A DNA stretch of 64,000 nucleotides from Argyresthia goedartella (GCA_949825045.1 OX463816.1:13077579-13141578); one strand, 5' to 3'; numbered from the stretch's first letter, positions 45,518-56,923 are shown. The notes: generated by a model from the sequence alone, not told the origin. Program-made: numbers and translations.

Positions 45518-46569
45518 CTGATGTTAAAGCGTTCTTTCTTATACCCCCTAAATGTCAATGAAACGCTTTTATCTTAATGGTTGTTTTGATATACGAGTAG
45601 GTACATTATCTACTTCTTAGATCTATATCCCTACTTTGCTTTTCTTTGAAGACAGCTTTTGGTCCGAAAAGCCTCTTTAGGAAGACCGATATTGATCAGA
45701 CATTCCACGCAGGGCCTTTGAAATGTTCGCGATAGACGACCTTTGACATAAAATGTGCTGAAACGATACTGTGGAGATCAGTTCCATACAAGGCATGACT
45801 ACAGACAGGTTGTACATGAAGTTGTGATCTAACTTTAGAATTCGGACAGAAACTGAACTATAGCCACCAATTTTAAATTCACACATCACTTTAACAGATA
45901 AAAATATATTTCTTTATTTGCGATGTGGGTTGGGTTGGTTATTTTACACACAAGCTTTTTGGTTCCCGTTTCTTTTTTGGTGTAACTTGCCGTATAAAGT
46001 GTTTATGGACTCAAATATTATATTGGTAGTAATATGTATATTCGTTGCCAAAAAGGTACAAAGAAGCAAAATTCTCATATTGATGGTGGTGATCACATGG
46101 AGAGGTGATCACGTGGAGAGTTATACCTAGATACGTATTGATATGTTAGGGTATCAATATAGACAATATTAAATATTGATATAATGAGGTTATTTGTACG
46201 CGATTTAATTTATTTAACAGCTGTTTCATCTGAGGATGCGCTCAACCTAAATTTGTACTATTCAGTACCTACAAACAACAAATTATTAACTGTGGTTTAA
46301 GTCAATTATAGAGTTAGCCATTTAAACAAAGGAAACTTAAATAATTTTCATAAAGATAATCAATAGAAACTATAACAATGCTAAAAAGGTCATCAACCTG
46401 CATTTAGACATATCACTCGCCACATAAAAGAAACCATTGACAAGAAAACAAATACGCATCGACATCTATTCATTCATAACAAAAACAATAATTGCCTCAA
46501 TCAAATGCCATCAATATTCATGCAGTGTATCAAGATAGTGTGACAAGCGAAGGGCACTTTTTGTAAGGC
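45518..46569. other. Unassigned sequence
   Basis: Contains the small repeat 'ggtgatcacatggagaggtgatcacgtggagag' at about 46088-46121. No gene recognised. Confidence 0.35.
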
Positions 46570-46857
46570 TTGGCATCGATGCTTGTGGCGAATAGACCAG
46601 GAAGAGGAAGTTGGGAGATCACGACGGCGGCGGCGGCGGCGGCGGGGGAATTGAGGTTCACACGCGTGGTTGAGCTGTTAGTGACGGATGCTTGGAAGCT
46701 GGACGCGATCTCTCGATCGGGCTTGTGTGTCCGAGGAATGCGAATGAGTGAACGAATTGACGAAGATTTTACATTCCTCGACAGTTGGACAAGCAAAATA
46801 TCATCAAAAATATCAATCAAAAGACGACCAAAAAGGCTAAAGTTGCTTGCCTCCTAA
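46570..46857. other. GC-rich block open on both strands, with (CGG)n
   Basis: About 95 codons are open on the plus strand (46570-46857) and 96 on the minus (46530-46820). A (GGC) run at about 46626-46645 encodes alanines on both strands. The higher GC content suggests an exon or promoter-proximal CpG sequence, but I see no convincing splice sites or domain. It could equally be a microsatellite in a repeat. Confidence 0.25.
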
Positions 46858-47225
46858 ATCCTTAAGACCTTACCTAACACTATACCAAACCACAATGGTC
46901 ATAATGGGCCCAGAGAGTAGCACTTTCTAACCCAGCCTCAAACGAAGAACTAATTAGTCTCAACATTTTATTGTAAAGACGCAAGACTCTAACTAATCAA
47001 ATTAAAAAGTTACAGCCGTTTCGAAAATCCTATATATCCTATATATCTTGATGATGTTTGTCAATTTAAAAACTCGTACAGTTAAAGGACAAATAAATAA
47101 AGCTTTCTGTTATTTTATGATCGGTCAAGGCCTTCCATATATCAAGTCTTTTCCCAGATGGGGTGACACGGGCATGGTATAGCCGTGCATGGCAAACAAG
47201 GAACAACTTTTCAAATTGACAAATA

Positions 47226-48769
47226 CACTGACGAGCAATGAAAAAGTTCCACCCACAAAATGCCGACAAACACCTTAATATCTCCTAAGACATAGAACGT
47301 AGCTTCATAAATTAAAAAATATAATGAAATCTATTTTATCATGCAATCTTAAATTCTTTTAAATAGTGGTATTTTTGAAGCCGTGGATTAAAAAAGTAGA
47401 AAAACAAAATTTTGGGGTTTCAAAATTTCGGAATACATTTGTTTCGTTTTTTGTTTTGATTGTGATTTCATCCTTGTTTTCGCCGTTGTGAAAGGATTCT
47501 TAAATTATAAAGTCTTACGGCTCTCGTACTCTTAAATCATGCCTCTATCACTCGAGGAATGTACAAGAATCATCACTATGGTGGAATTGGGGACCAGCCA
47601 AAGAAAAATGGTCAGAATAATGGGCGTGACACATCGAGTGATCCAAAGGTTTAGGGAGACTGGATTAAACCTGAGAAGACCAGGTACTGGCAAGCCAAGG
47701 TGCACAACAGTCCGAAAAGATGGATTCATTGCGGCAGCTATGTTAAGAAATCGACACCAGACGGGAGTTGCGGTCCAACAACAACTTCTGCAAGTTCAAA
47801 GGGAGCCAATAAGCGAGTGGACAGTCAGGAGACGTCTTGCCGAAAGAGGACTGAAGCCTTACAGGCCAGCAAATGGCCCAAAACTGGAACGGCATCATAA
47901 AGTTGCCTGATTGCGATACGCCCGCGGGCGTACAGAATGGGGTGAGGACGAATGGGGCAGAGTGATGTTCTCTGATGAGTAAAGATTTATGCTGTACCAT
48001 CATGATGGGAGGAAAAGAGTATACCAACGACCTGGAGAACGTTTTGCACAAGCATGTTTTGAAGAAAAAGTGTCACAAGGCGGAGGTACCGTTCACGTGT
48101 GGGCTGGTATCTCTGCAGAGGGTCGAACAGCGTTAGTGCCAATCGAGAACGGGAATCATCAATGATATTCTCAATAAACATGTTGGTCCGTTTTTGGCCA
48201 ATATGGGCGACAATGCAGTGTTTATGTACGATAATGCACGGGCCCACACTGCTTAAGTTGTAAATGAGTATCTTCAGGACGTAGGAATCCACAAAATGGA
48301 GTGGCCAGCAAGGAGCCCCGATTTGAATTTTATTGAGCATGCTTGGGACGAGCTTGACAGACGTATGAGAAACCGAGTTCCACCTCCAATTACTCTTCAT
48401 GACTTGAAGTACGCGCTCATCGAAGAATGGGAGAACATTCCTCAGCATATGCTGCGGAATCTGGTATTCAGCATGCCCGATCGCGTAAAAGCTGTATTTA
48501 GAGCACATGGAGGAAACACCAAGTACTGAGTTATCTAAACCTACGTTTACACCTAATAAAACCCCTACTTAGAGATTTGCTTTTATTTGCCAAATTTTTT
48601 TAAAACATTTAATTTAAAATTTGAACACAATATTAACTTTTTTTATTGGTAATATTCTGATGTGCTGTTAAATGTACTCCAATATTGCAGACGGCGTCAT
48701 TAAGCTAGCCTTTTCCGTTTAGGAGTAATTTGGAGCTTGTCACTGGAACTTTTTCATTGCTCGTCAGTG
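47226..48769 (+). mobile_element. Tc1-like DNA transposon, near full length
   Basis: A 1544-bp element with perfect 26-bp terminal inverted repeats starting CACTGACGAGCAATG (47226-47251 and 48744-48769). Both ends are flanked by TA (47224-47225 and 48770-48771), the target duplication of the Tc1/mariner superfamily. One transposase gene lies between the ends. The ends look recent, but the gene is broken, so this copy could move only with a transposase supplied from elsewhere. Confidence 0.95.
47539..48529 (+). pseudogene. Tc1-like transposase, DD34E, inactivated
   Basis: The frame starts MPLSLEECTRIITM. The N-terminal helix-turn-helix DNA-binding region lies over roughly residues 1-110, in an intact 123-codon stretch. 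The catalytic part follows downstream. The first Asp is in MFSDE (about 47965-47979), the second in MYDNARAHTA (about 48223-48253), and the Glu in SPDLNFIEH, with 34 residues between the second Asp and the Glu. Lesions are TGA at 47908, TAA at 47980, a frameshift near 48145-48165, and TAA at 48254. The last 78 codons (48296-48529) are again open and end NTKY. The length, about 330 codons, is normal for the family. Confidence 0.92.
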
Positions 48770-48771
48770 TA

Positions 48772-49269
48772 TATCATCAAAACAATTTATTTTCAAACAG
48801 GCTGTGACTTTATACTTCGATTAATTGGAGTCTTGCTGCCTTACAACAAAATGTTGAGATTAATCAATTCTTCATTTTAAGCTGGATCAGAAAGTGCTAC
48901 TACACTCAGGGCCCACGGTCCATACAAAGTTGCACATTGTTGTTTCAAGACTTTTGGCACAAAGTACACGATTCTAATGAATTTTCAATAATTCCTTTTC
49001 AGCTAATAAGGCTGACATTGAAAAAATAGAACATTATGATACAAGTGTGCTAATTTGGTTATCTATCACCCACGAGGTGGTGTTATTAGGTAAGGTAGCC
49101 GAGTGCATCAATGCACACGAGTTTCATGCGATGTTATCCAACAAATTTTCAGTAAAAAATAGACTTGTATTGATAGTAACCATACAACGAAAACGTAAAG
49201 AAATATTTATGGAATGTGTGTGGTTTTCATTTTTCCGAGCGCCGCACTAAATAAAGGTACTGGCAAAAC
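48772..49269. other. Unassigned sequence
   Basis: The frame at 49047-49250 is unassigned. No repeats recognised. Confidence 0.35.
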
Positions 49270-50053
49270 CGCTATTTGCCGAAACAAGTTAATGGAGCGT
49301 TGTCTCTGTTACACAATTGCATACAAAAGACAAGGTCAAAACATCGCTAGTGGGCGTCAACCAAACTGGTTAGATGTAAAGGCACATCCATGATGTGCGT
49401 ACGTTTTGTATTCTCAACTAAATATGTTTCTGTTCTGATTAACTAGAATCTAGTTATTACGCAGTTATGAGGTATATTACTAAAATAAAAATAGTTCTAA
49501 TAAAAAATATCCGATTATTAACCTTTATTAAGCAGTATTTTTTTCTAAGCTCATATAATACGCACATAGGTACCTAATACTTACATATGGTCATGATATA
49601 GACAGATAATTACGTAACCAGAATAATTATACGTCATTTTAGTTCGGTAGTTAATCTTTGTTCTACTTAACAACACCTACTATAGGTGACGTAACTTCAG
49701 GAGTCCAACACAAAAATGACCGTAAATTGTCCAGACTGAAAGTAAAAAAATTAAAAAGAAACGGATATAGGATTTTGGTCCGCTGAAGTTGGACCGCCCT
49801 GTATTGTTTGTTGAAAAAAATAATCAATCACAAAGTCCAATAAACAAGCTGGGTCACAGGAAAAAAATATCAATTGCTCTAATGCAAGATAGTAACGCAC
49901 GTCTGAACCGTACGAGTCGCACGAACGAACTAAAAAATCTCGCACTGTGAACACGGTCTTAGCGTCGCTCTCTAAGACCGTGTTCACAGTGTCGGCTCTA
50001 CCAATCAGAGGCTACTGCATTTATTTCCCATTAACTTGTTTCGGTAAATAGAG
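49270..50053. mobile_element. Possible MITE-like element with inverted ends
   Basis: 'ctatttgccgaaacaagttaatgg' at about 49271-49294 and 'cccattaacttgtttcggtaaatag' at about 50027-50051 are inverted repeats of about 24 bp enclosing 780 bp. No target duplication is clear. A strong hairpin lies close to the right end. The 78-codon minus-strand frame at 49751-49987 runs into the hairpin and is not supported. Confidence 0.55.
49943..49991. repeat. Perfect hairpin, 20-bp stem
   Basis: CACTGTGAACACGGTCTTAG (49943-49962) and its exact reverse complement (49972-49991) flank a 9-base loop. Confidence 0.92.
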
Positions 50054-50280
50054 TAGAGCAGTGAAAAAAGTATTATTTAATTAAATAATGACACAAATTT
50101 GATGATTGATTTATCATGATATGTACTTAACCTAAAATAATTGATTTATTTACAAAATTGTTTGTAGGCATAAAAACTCTTAGCGGAGTTTTCATTTACT
50201 TTTCCAAATCACGGCTAAATACATTTTTAGTCACTTCAAAAGTTTGTCGACGTCGAAGTTTATTTTTATTTTATTACTAA

Positions 50281-50523
50281 CTAGCTGATGCCCGCAAATT
50301 CATCTGCGTGTTCCTCTAGGAATTATCATTTACCAAGATAACGTTACCCTCCTTCTGGTGCAGTCGGATAAAAATTATCCTTTATGCTAATCTTGCTCAT
50401 AAACTATGTCTGTGCAAAATTTTATTCAAATCCGTTAGCTGCTTTTGCGTGATTGAGGCATAAACACACATACATACAAACATCTAAACATCACTACTTT
50501 TACATTTATAATATTAGTAGGAT
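50281..50523 (+). repeat. Lepidopteran dispersed element, family D
   Basis: Starts 'ctagctgatgcccgcaaattcatctgcgtg' and continues with 'ggataaaaattatcctttatg' and 'tgcaaaattttattcaaatccg'. It ends 'acttttacatttataatattagtaggat'. I recognise this layout as one of the most abundant insect, especially lepidopteran, short repeats. No coding capacity. Confidence 0.75.
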
Positions 50524-51024
50524 TGCAGTTTGCTGTTGAGTTTGCTGTCGCTACAAAATATAATATATATTTAAAAATTTTGCTGTCAACCTAACATCAA
50601 CCTAAAAAATACAGCTTTATGTTAAGTTAAGTAAGTTTTGCTGTTTTTATTATTGATGGTTCGCAAAGACTTTATTATAATCTGAGATCCCACCACTTTA
50701 AAAAACTAAAAACTATAATATTAATGTTTGTTTACGTTCTGACTGACAACTGAGTTATTGACAGACGGGAAAACTATTGACATCTGACAGTTTTACAAGA
50801 CAGCCAACTTAACGGGGAATTAAATTTGAGCCAATGAGTTTCGTTCATGTGACATTTAAGTAAACTACGCTGAGGAGGACAAATGAAGGATATTCTGTTT
50901 ATTACAGAAATTTCAGTGATGCTGGTATATTCTTTGATGAGAATAACACCATTTATTTAAGAACATAATTATCTCGAAATGATTTTCCCAGTTTGATGCC
51001 TTTGAAAATATTTTACATATTAGA

Positions 51025-51232
51025 CGACCTCTGTGGCGCCGCGGTTGTAGCTCTGTCTACCATGCGAGAGGTCCCGGGTTCGATTCCCGGCTGGAGATTC
51101 AGAAAAAACATCCCTAGGTCTGGGTGTTTATAAGTGTGTGATATCGCCGTTTCTGGTTCCCACGACACAGGGTATCCTAGTGGGGGGGCAGAAGCAATGT
51201 ATGTGCCTGTATGTAAATAGGTATTTATGTTT
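51025..51232 (+). repeat. SINE, family S1
   Basis: Head 'gacgacctctgtggcgccgcggttgtagc' with B box GGTTCGATTCC, then 'gtgtgtgatatcgccgtttctgg', 'cagggtatcctagtg' and 'gtgcctgtatgtaaat'. Well preserved. Confidence 0.9.
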
Positions 51233-51497
51233 ATATCGAATTAGAGCAATTAATATATTCTTATTTACAACTCTAACAAGTTCGTTTTTTTTTAATTTAA
51301 AATTTAAAATTGATCACTTGGTTGGTTTTATAAGTTATAACAAAACAAAACTTGGGTTATAATATAAAACCGGTCAAGTGCGAGTAGGACGTGGGACCCG
51401 CACACGAAGGGTTCCATACCATTGTACACGGAAAAAAAGTTAAACGACAGTATTTTGTACGAGTATACCTTTAATTCCTAATGATGAAATATTAAAT

Positions 51498-51622
51498 AAG
51501 TCTTCACAAAATTTATTTTAAAATTATAAATAAATAAAAGGCCCGCTGGCCCAAACTAAATTCAACCTTATTACGTCAGTGACACGGACGCTGTCACCGG
51601 GCCTTTTATTTTGTGAAGACTG
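51498..51622. repeat. Foldback within family C
   Basis: 'agtcttcacaaaat' and 'aataaaaggcccg' on the left pair with 'cgggccttttattttgtgaagact' on the right. The left arm has an extra 20-odd bases between its two halves. The centre includes 'gtcagtgacacggacgctgtcac'. Confidence 0.8.
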
Positions 51623-52002
51623 TAGATAGGACTATATTCAAGGCCGTATGCCGGAACATTGAAAAAGAGTTGTACAATTGTACATAGTATGTAAGTATCG
51701 AACTATGTACTGAGGTTAAGTCTTAACTCATTGAAACCGGAAGAGGATAGTAATTGAGTAACTTATTAACAGAAATAAAATAAAATATGATAAAATAACT
51801 AAATATTATTTATTATAATTCGAATGAGCAATTATAAATCTTATAATGACGAATAACTAAGTACTAAACTCGATACCCGCAATTAAAGATCTTTTCCGAT
51901 AACATCAGGGGAATACAGTTTAGGTCACCGACAAAAATAAAACTAAATGGCTAAGAAAATGGCCATACAAATAATCTCTTGTGTACTACTTTTAATTCTT
52001 AA

Positions 52003-52482
52003 GGCCCAGTTCTGGCTGTTGAGGTGAGGGGCGCCGCATCCGCCCGTCGTCTTCTGGCGGGGTAGCGGAACTGGCGGGGTAGCGGGCGGCGCAGAATAGC
52101 ATCGGGCCGCCCGGAGAGGTTAAAAATTAGGTGTGTTTTTTAGAATTTACTGAAAAACGGAAATAAGCTAATTGATAATATTTAAAGATTAATACGGAGC
52201 TCTAAAAGAGGAAAATTTGGGTATAAAAATTATGGGAAAAATCGGTTATTTTATATTAAAATTATTGTTTCTCCTTTTTAATATAGACTATGTTCAGGAT
52301 TTTTTACGATCGAGGCTAATTATTCCAATCGCGTAACGACATAGTATTTTAACTAGATTTTTCTTTGCGAATAACCTTTTTTTTGGGACCTATGAATGTA
52401 GTGCAAGCATTTTTTTTTTTGCCAATTTGACAAAAGCACTAAAGATCAATTGATCTTTAGTGCTTTTGTGCGATCTTGGGCC
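52003..52482 (-). mobile_element. TTAA-flanked MITE, copy 3, inserted in family C
   Basis: 480 bp between exact TTAA repeats (51999-52002 and 52483-52486). Ends GGCCCAGTTCTGG and GATCTTGGGCC. It shares the 'ggcggggtagcggaactggcggggtagcgggcggcgc' landmark with the 16 and 45 kb copies. It carries a perfect 40-bp palindrome near its right end. Confidence 0.88.
52430..52469. repeat. Perfect 40-bp palindrome
   Basis: Centre 'gatcaattgatc', arms out to 'acaaaagcactaaa' and 'tttagtgcttttgt', with no mismatch and no loop. The sibling MITEs have only an imperfect version here. Confidence 0.95.
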
Positions 52483-52816
52483 TTAAAAAGCCGTATGTTT
52501 TATTATTTTTTGTTATATTTGCGGCAATAGAAATACACCCTCTGGGAAAATTTCAGCCCTCTACCTAATTCGGTTGATCCGGTAAAGCGCGGTGACAGAC
52601 GAACAGATGGACGTATAGACGGACAGCGGAGGCTTAGTAATAGAGTCCCTTTTGGCACCCTTCGGTTACGGAACCCTAAAAATCAGCCTGTATTTATTAA
52701 TTACATTTGTTCTTAAAATGTTCCTCTCGTCTATTTGTTGTGGTGAGACATATCGAGTGTCTTTTGTGATTCGATTGAAACTTAACATGACTGTCGAGTT
52801 TTTAAATGAGTCGATA

Positions 52817-53197
52817 TGTCACCGTAAGATAGTCAAAACCGTTAGTTGATAAACTAACGCGTTAGTTGATCAACTATTGACAGACATTAAACCAGACCGA
52901 CAGGGATAAGAATTTACGTTTCTTTTGTTCTTACACGTCCACCTAACACAAAGACTATTCGGGGGCTTCGCTGCGCTCTAGTCGTCACCTAAGCTACTGC
53001 AGTGTTTGCCCTGGTATTTCGTTTGCAATTCAAGTTTAAACCAGTTTACTATTTAACAGTTTTCACCGTTAGTTTATCAACTAACGCGTCATATAGTAAG
53101 CAGTATGCTACTGTATGTATCTGTCGATAGTTGACCAATTAACGAGAAAAAAATCGTTAGTTTATCAACTAACGGTTTTGACAATCTTACGGTGACA
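52817..53197 (+). mobile_element. K3 MITE with longer core K
   Basis: 381 bp bounded by TGTCACCG and CGGTGACA, flanked by GATA on both sides (52813-52816 and 53198-53201). The ends 'aagatagtcaaaaccgttagttgat' are shared with the 24.7 kb copy. The interior keeps much of core K: 'tttgttcttacacgtccacctaacac', 'gggggcttcgctgcgctc', 'cacctaagctactgcagtg', 'ttgccctggtattt'. Several 'gttagttgatcaact' palindromic motifs repeat near both ends. Confidence 0.88.
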
Positions 53198-53201
53198 GAT
53201 A

Positions 53202-53876
53202 TACACTCTAATATTCCATACAACAATTTGAACAGAACTGGTACCAATATGTATGCAGAGGAAATAATTTTAATCCATTTGTATAATTAAATAATTCACC
53301 AAGTTAAAAACTTAAAAAAACAACTTTAAGTTAAAGCCCTATTCTCACCGGTCGGGATGCGAATGTTGTCAAAATACACGAAAACAAGGCTACGACATCT
53401 GTCTGTCTGACAGTCCAGTCCACACGTATTACACGACATAAACGAATAAACGGTACTTATAGACAGAATTCATCTAATGACAATGACCTAATATAATAAC
53501 ACCACTGATATGTGACAGTAAAGCAATAATACGCAATTTCTTTTACCTGGATGACATCATAATTCCAGTATTTTTGTTTAGTAACCAAACTCCTTGACCG
53601 ATTTATAATTTTCAAAAAACGGGACCAAACTGAAAGTTCACCCTTTAAAATAAAAAAGGATGTTTGAAATCGGTTTATAAATAGTACCAGTTTTGAGGTA
53701 ACCAACGATCCCCCTTTTTTTGAAGTTGGTTAAAAAACTGTCAAGAATTGTCATCATTAGAAAATGTAAAGAAACCAGAATCAGACATTTCTGTTAGACG
53801 TAATTTGCCAAATACTCTGGCAACTAATTTCGAGACTTACCAACTGAAAGTTATTGGTCCATACGAAATGCAGTAT
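53202..53876. other. Unassigned sequence
   Basis: The 'ttttttgaagttggttaaaaa' block at about 53716-53736 resembles a common lepidopteran repeat also hinted at near 38804 ('aagtcggttaaaaa'). No gene recognised. Confidence 0.35.
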
Positions 53877-53919
53877 AGTTCCAGAGTGGTACCTTTACAT
53901 AAGGTACCACTCTGGAACT
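53877..53919. repeat. Perfect hairpin, 19-bp stem
   Basis: 'agttccagagtggtacctt' and its exact reverse complement flank the loop 'tacat'. The open frame passing through it has no support as a gene. Confidence 0.92.
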
Positions 53920-54039
53920 TGAATCTTCATGTTTGATAAATACACTAACCAGATATTTGCTTTGACCAACTCACAGGTAGAGTTAAACCGCATAGGTATG
54001 GGTTTGTCCATATTTATATAAGGAGTTTAATTAAGTAAT

Positions 54040-54100
54040 GACAATTGATAAGTATATGTAAATATCTACAGTAATAAAGAAATTTAAATTTAAATTTAAG
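54040..54100 (+). repeat. LINE-type 3' tail with AAATTT repeats
   Basis: 'gataagtatatgtaaatatctacagtaataaag' followed by (AAATTT)n. Same tail as at 41718-41800 (reverse) with a different terminal tandem repeat. Confidence 0.6.
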
Positions 54101-54360
54101 TGTTTATGGGTTACCCTTCTTTAAATCTCACGTGGGGGAGAAGAGAACTCGCCAAATATCACATATTTGCCCCTAAAAGCAGTATAAATTGCGAGAAATT
54201 TGGGTTAATTTCAAGTTAAACATATTCCTCGATTTAAATATGGCGAAATACTAGTCTTAAAATAAAAAATATGAAACAAATTGTGTTTTGTTAGATAAGT
54301 CCAACGCATTTACACATAATACAATTTTTGAAAAGTCTCATTTGAGAGGGAGGAAGGTCA

Positions 54361-54373
54361 GGGGGGGGGGGGG
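54361..54373. repeat. G13 homopolymer
   Basis: Thirteen consecutive G in otherwise AT-rich DNA. Sequencing error in its length is possible. Confidence 0.9.
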
Positions 54374-55359
54374 TGGGTCAAAAAATCGTCAGAAACTGCT
54401 CACGTAATTAATGGACGCTTCCTGTTGTCTCAGCCAAACCGACTTGGTCTCCCTGGCTACATGCACGTGTACCCTACATATAGTTTACCATCCCAACTTT
54501 CACGAGTATTCGCAGGTATAGATTATCTTCCTTCCTGGCTGACTATTTCTCAGATTTGAAATGTGCCACAGTCATCATTACAAAATACCGCTCAGGCCTT
54601 CTATTATATCCCGTCAGTGACTCATCGGAGCTGATCTGGGGGGTTACCACGTCTTATGCCGATTCAGATTAGGAACCTAATTTGATCCTCAAAATAAACG
54701 TGACCGTCTTAGAGCCCATTATGGCGAATTGTAATTGAAATGGTTGCTATGGTGATGTTCTTGTTCTTGTTTTGAACCTAATTTGAATCGGAAAAAGATT
54801 GTGGTTACCCCCTGGTGGCTTTAATATAAAGATAGTCAAACAAAAGGAGTATTTATAGATTTTCTAAAGGTGGGTGCAAATTATGTGGTTCTCCACCCCG
54901 TATGGGAGAAATGGGCGCTGTCACAGTATAACATTGTTTGTAGTTCTATTTTTCTCTAACGTTCCCCTCAAGCGGTCACTGGCAGGAAAAGGAAACTGTG
55001 TGGAAACGCAAGAACTTTGTTGTGTAAACCACACGTCGCTCACAGGAAGCGCCGGGCTGACACTAGCTAACATGTATACAGGGTTCTTACTCTATATATG
55101 CATATACAGGGAGCTGTTCTGTTATCTTACGCCCAGGTCCTAAGCCCGAAAAAGTATAAGAGAAAGGCGAATCTCTTATTATTTATTCCTACCATTTCGG
55201 TGAGCACGCTCAGGCAAGGTCTGTAGAGACGCGCGCGCGCGATTTGTGGACCGGCCGCGGCCGGGGGTGTCCGCACTTTGCGGTAATTTCAGGACAATTG
55301 AGCACGGCAATTTGTGAGTCAAAATTGTGTGAAGGAAAAATAAAACTATATTTTAGTTA
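54374..55359. other. Unassigned sequence with CpG-rich patch
   Basis: 'gacgcgcgcgcgcgatttgtggaccggccgcggccggggg' at about 55219-55267 is strikingly CpG-rich. The frame at 55244-55447 runs into the minisatellite and is not a gene. Confidence 0.35.
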
Positions 55360-55903
55360 CACCTTCTCCTGTACGCATATCATAGCATTACACCTTCTCC
55401 TGTACGCACATCATAGCATTACACCTTCTCCTGTACGCACATCATAGCGTTACACCTTCTCCTGTACGCACATAATAGCGTTACACCTTCTCCGGTATGC
55501 ACATCATACCGTTACACCTTCTTCTGTACGCACATCATAGCGTTACACCTTCTCCTGTACGCAGATCATAGCATTACACCTTCTCCTGTACGCACATCAT
55601 AGCGTTACACCTTCTCCTGTACGTACATCATAGCGTTACACCTTCTCCTGTACGCACGTCGTAGCATTACACCTTCTCCTGTACGCCCATCATAGCGTTA
55701 CACCGTCTCCTGTCCGCAAATAATAGCGTTACACCTTATCCGGTATGCACATCATACCGTTACACCTTCTCCTGTACGCACATCAAAGCGTTACACCTTC
55801 TCCTGTACGCACATGATAGCGTTACACCTTCTCCTGTACGCACATCATAGCGTTACACCTTCTCCTGTACGCACATCATAGCATTACACCTTCTCCTGTA
55901 CGT
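55360..55903. repeat. Minisatellite, 31-bp unit, about 17.5 copies
   Basis: The unit is close to 'acaccttctcctgtacgcac' plus 'atcatagcgtt'. Units differ at a few sites (gcatt or gcgtt; 'ccggtatgc' variants). The rare variant 'tccggtatgcacatcatacc' occurs twice, at 55491 and 55739, exactly 248 bp or eight units apart, with similar neighbours. This indicates block duplication. The right edge runs straight into family B sequence. Confidence 0.95.
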
Positions 55904-55990
55904 GGTGGCGGAGGCACAATTGTGCCCACTTTTCAACTGACTTCAAAAAGGAGGAGGTTCTCAATTCGACAGTTTTTTTGTAAGTTTGTT
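55904..55990 (+). repeat. Family B remnant followed by another repeat piece
   Basis: 'ggtggcggaggcacaattgtgcccac' matches family B at 917-942. It then changes to 'gacttcaaaaaggaggaggttctcaattcgac', a motif I recognise as common in lepidopteran repeats. Confidence 0.65.
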
Positions 55991-56923
55991 ACGCGATTAT
56001 TCCATCAATTATGAAACGATTGTGATGATTATTGTTATGATTGGTAGTCCATTCAGCGATACGTAAACTATCGCCCCTAAGTCCGGCGCAAGATTACACA
56101 ACAAAATTTGTATACTCGTTGGCCGGATTCACAGCGGTGCTTACAAGTTTGACGAACACTCTAATTCATGCTCTAGTTCTTAATTTAAGCTGCCCTTTAC
56201 TTCCCTCTGGATTTGGCTAATTGTTCACACCGGGATATGAAGAGAATGCAGCTCACCTGCAGATTTTCCTGCAAGTGTAAAATATGTGTCTACCAAAGCG
56301 CACGCTTTATGCTAGCTTAGTGAAATAAGGTCAGATTTAAATTAGCCGGAGGGAGCCGACGAAAGTCAAAATCACGCATCAGGAGCATTAATTATTACGT
56401 TCATTCCACGTATTTGCTCACTGGCGCATCACAGTGTGCGTTGTACCTTGAAGGGTTAAGCTGGAGTTGGCACACTGCATTCGCTAGAAAAGACTGCCAA
56501 GATTCATAAAGCAGAGAAGCAATCACGAAGACGTCTTATGATGTAATAGTGCACTGAAATTGGGCACGGCAAGAATGGCTGTTTCTCGTATACTGAACTT
56601 CATAATATTACATGCTTCACAGACTTCAGCTATGAGATACAATTTTATGGATTGAAACGTTTCACAGACTGCTATTTTAAATAATTGATCTTTTGAATAA
56701 TGGATGACACATAAAAGTAATCACAGCTGTCTTACCAATGAGGTGAAGGCTGCAGGAAGTAATAATAACCCTCATAGCCACGTTTATCACAATAGAGGAT
56801 AATAATAAATATTAAAGATTATAGGCAGTTTTAACTACAAACAGTTGCCTGTCACAGTCTATCCAATGGTGCGGAACACCAAGGAGTCCACGAGAGCAAC
56901 GTAACACTATTTGCCACGACATA
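55991..56923. other. Unassigned sequence
   Basis: Nothing recognised. Confidence 0.4.

Larger units (their letters stand above)
51362..52690 (+). repeat. Family C element, long copy with nested insertions
   Basis: Starts 'aaaaccggtcaagtgcgagtagg' and ends 'cttcggttacggaaccctaaaaat', matching the copy at 21355-22316. It is interrupted by the TTAA-flanked MITE (51999-52486) and carries a foldback at 51498-51622. Without the MITE its length is about 840 bp. The end block 'gacggacagcggaggcttagtaatag' is shared with the 22.2 kb copy. Confidence 0.8.
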
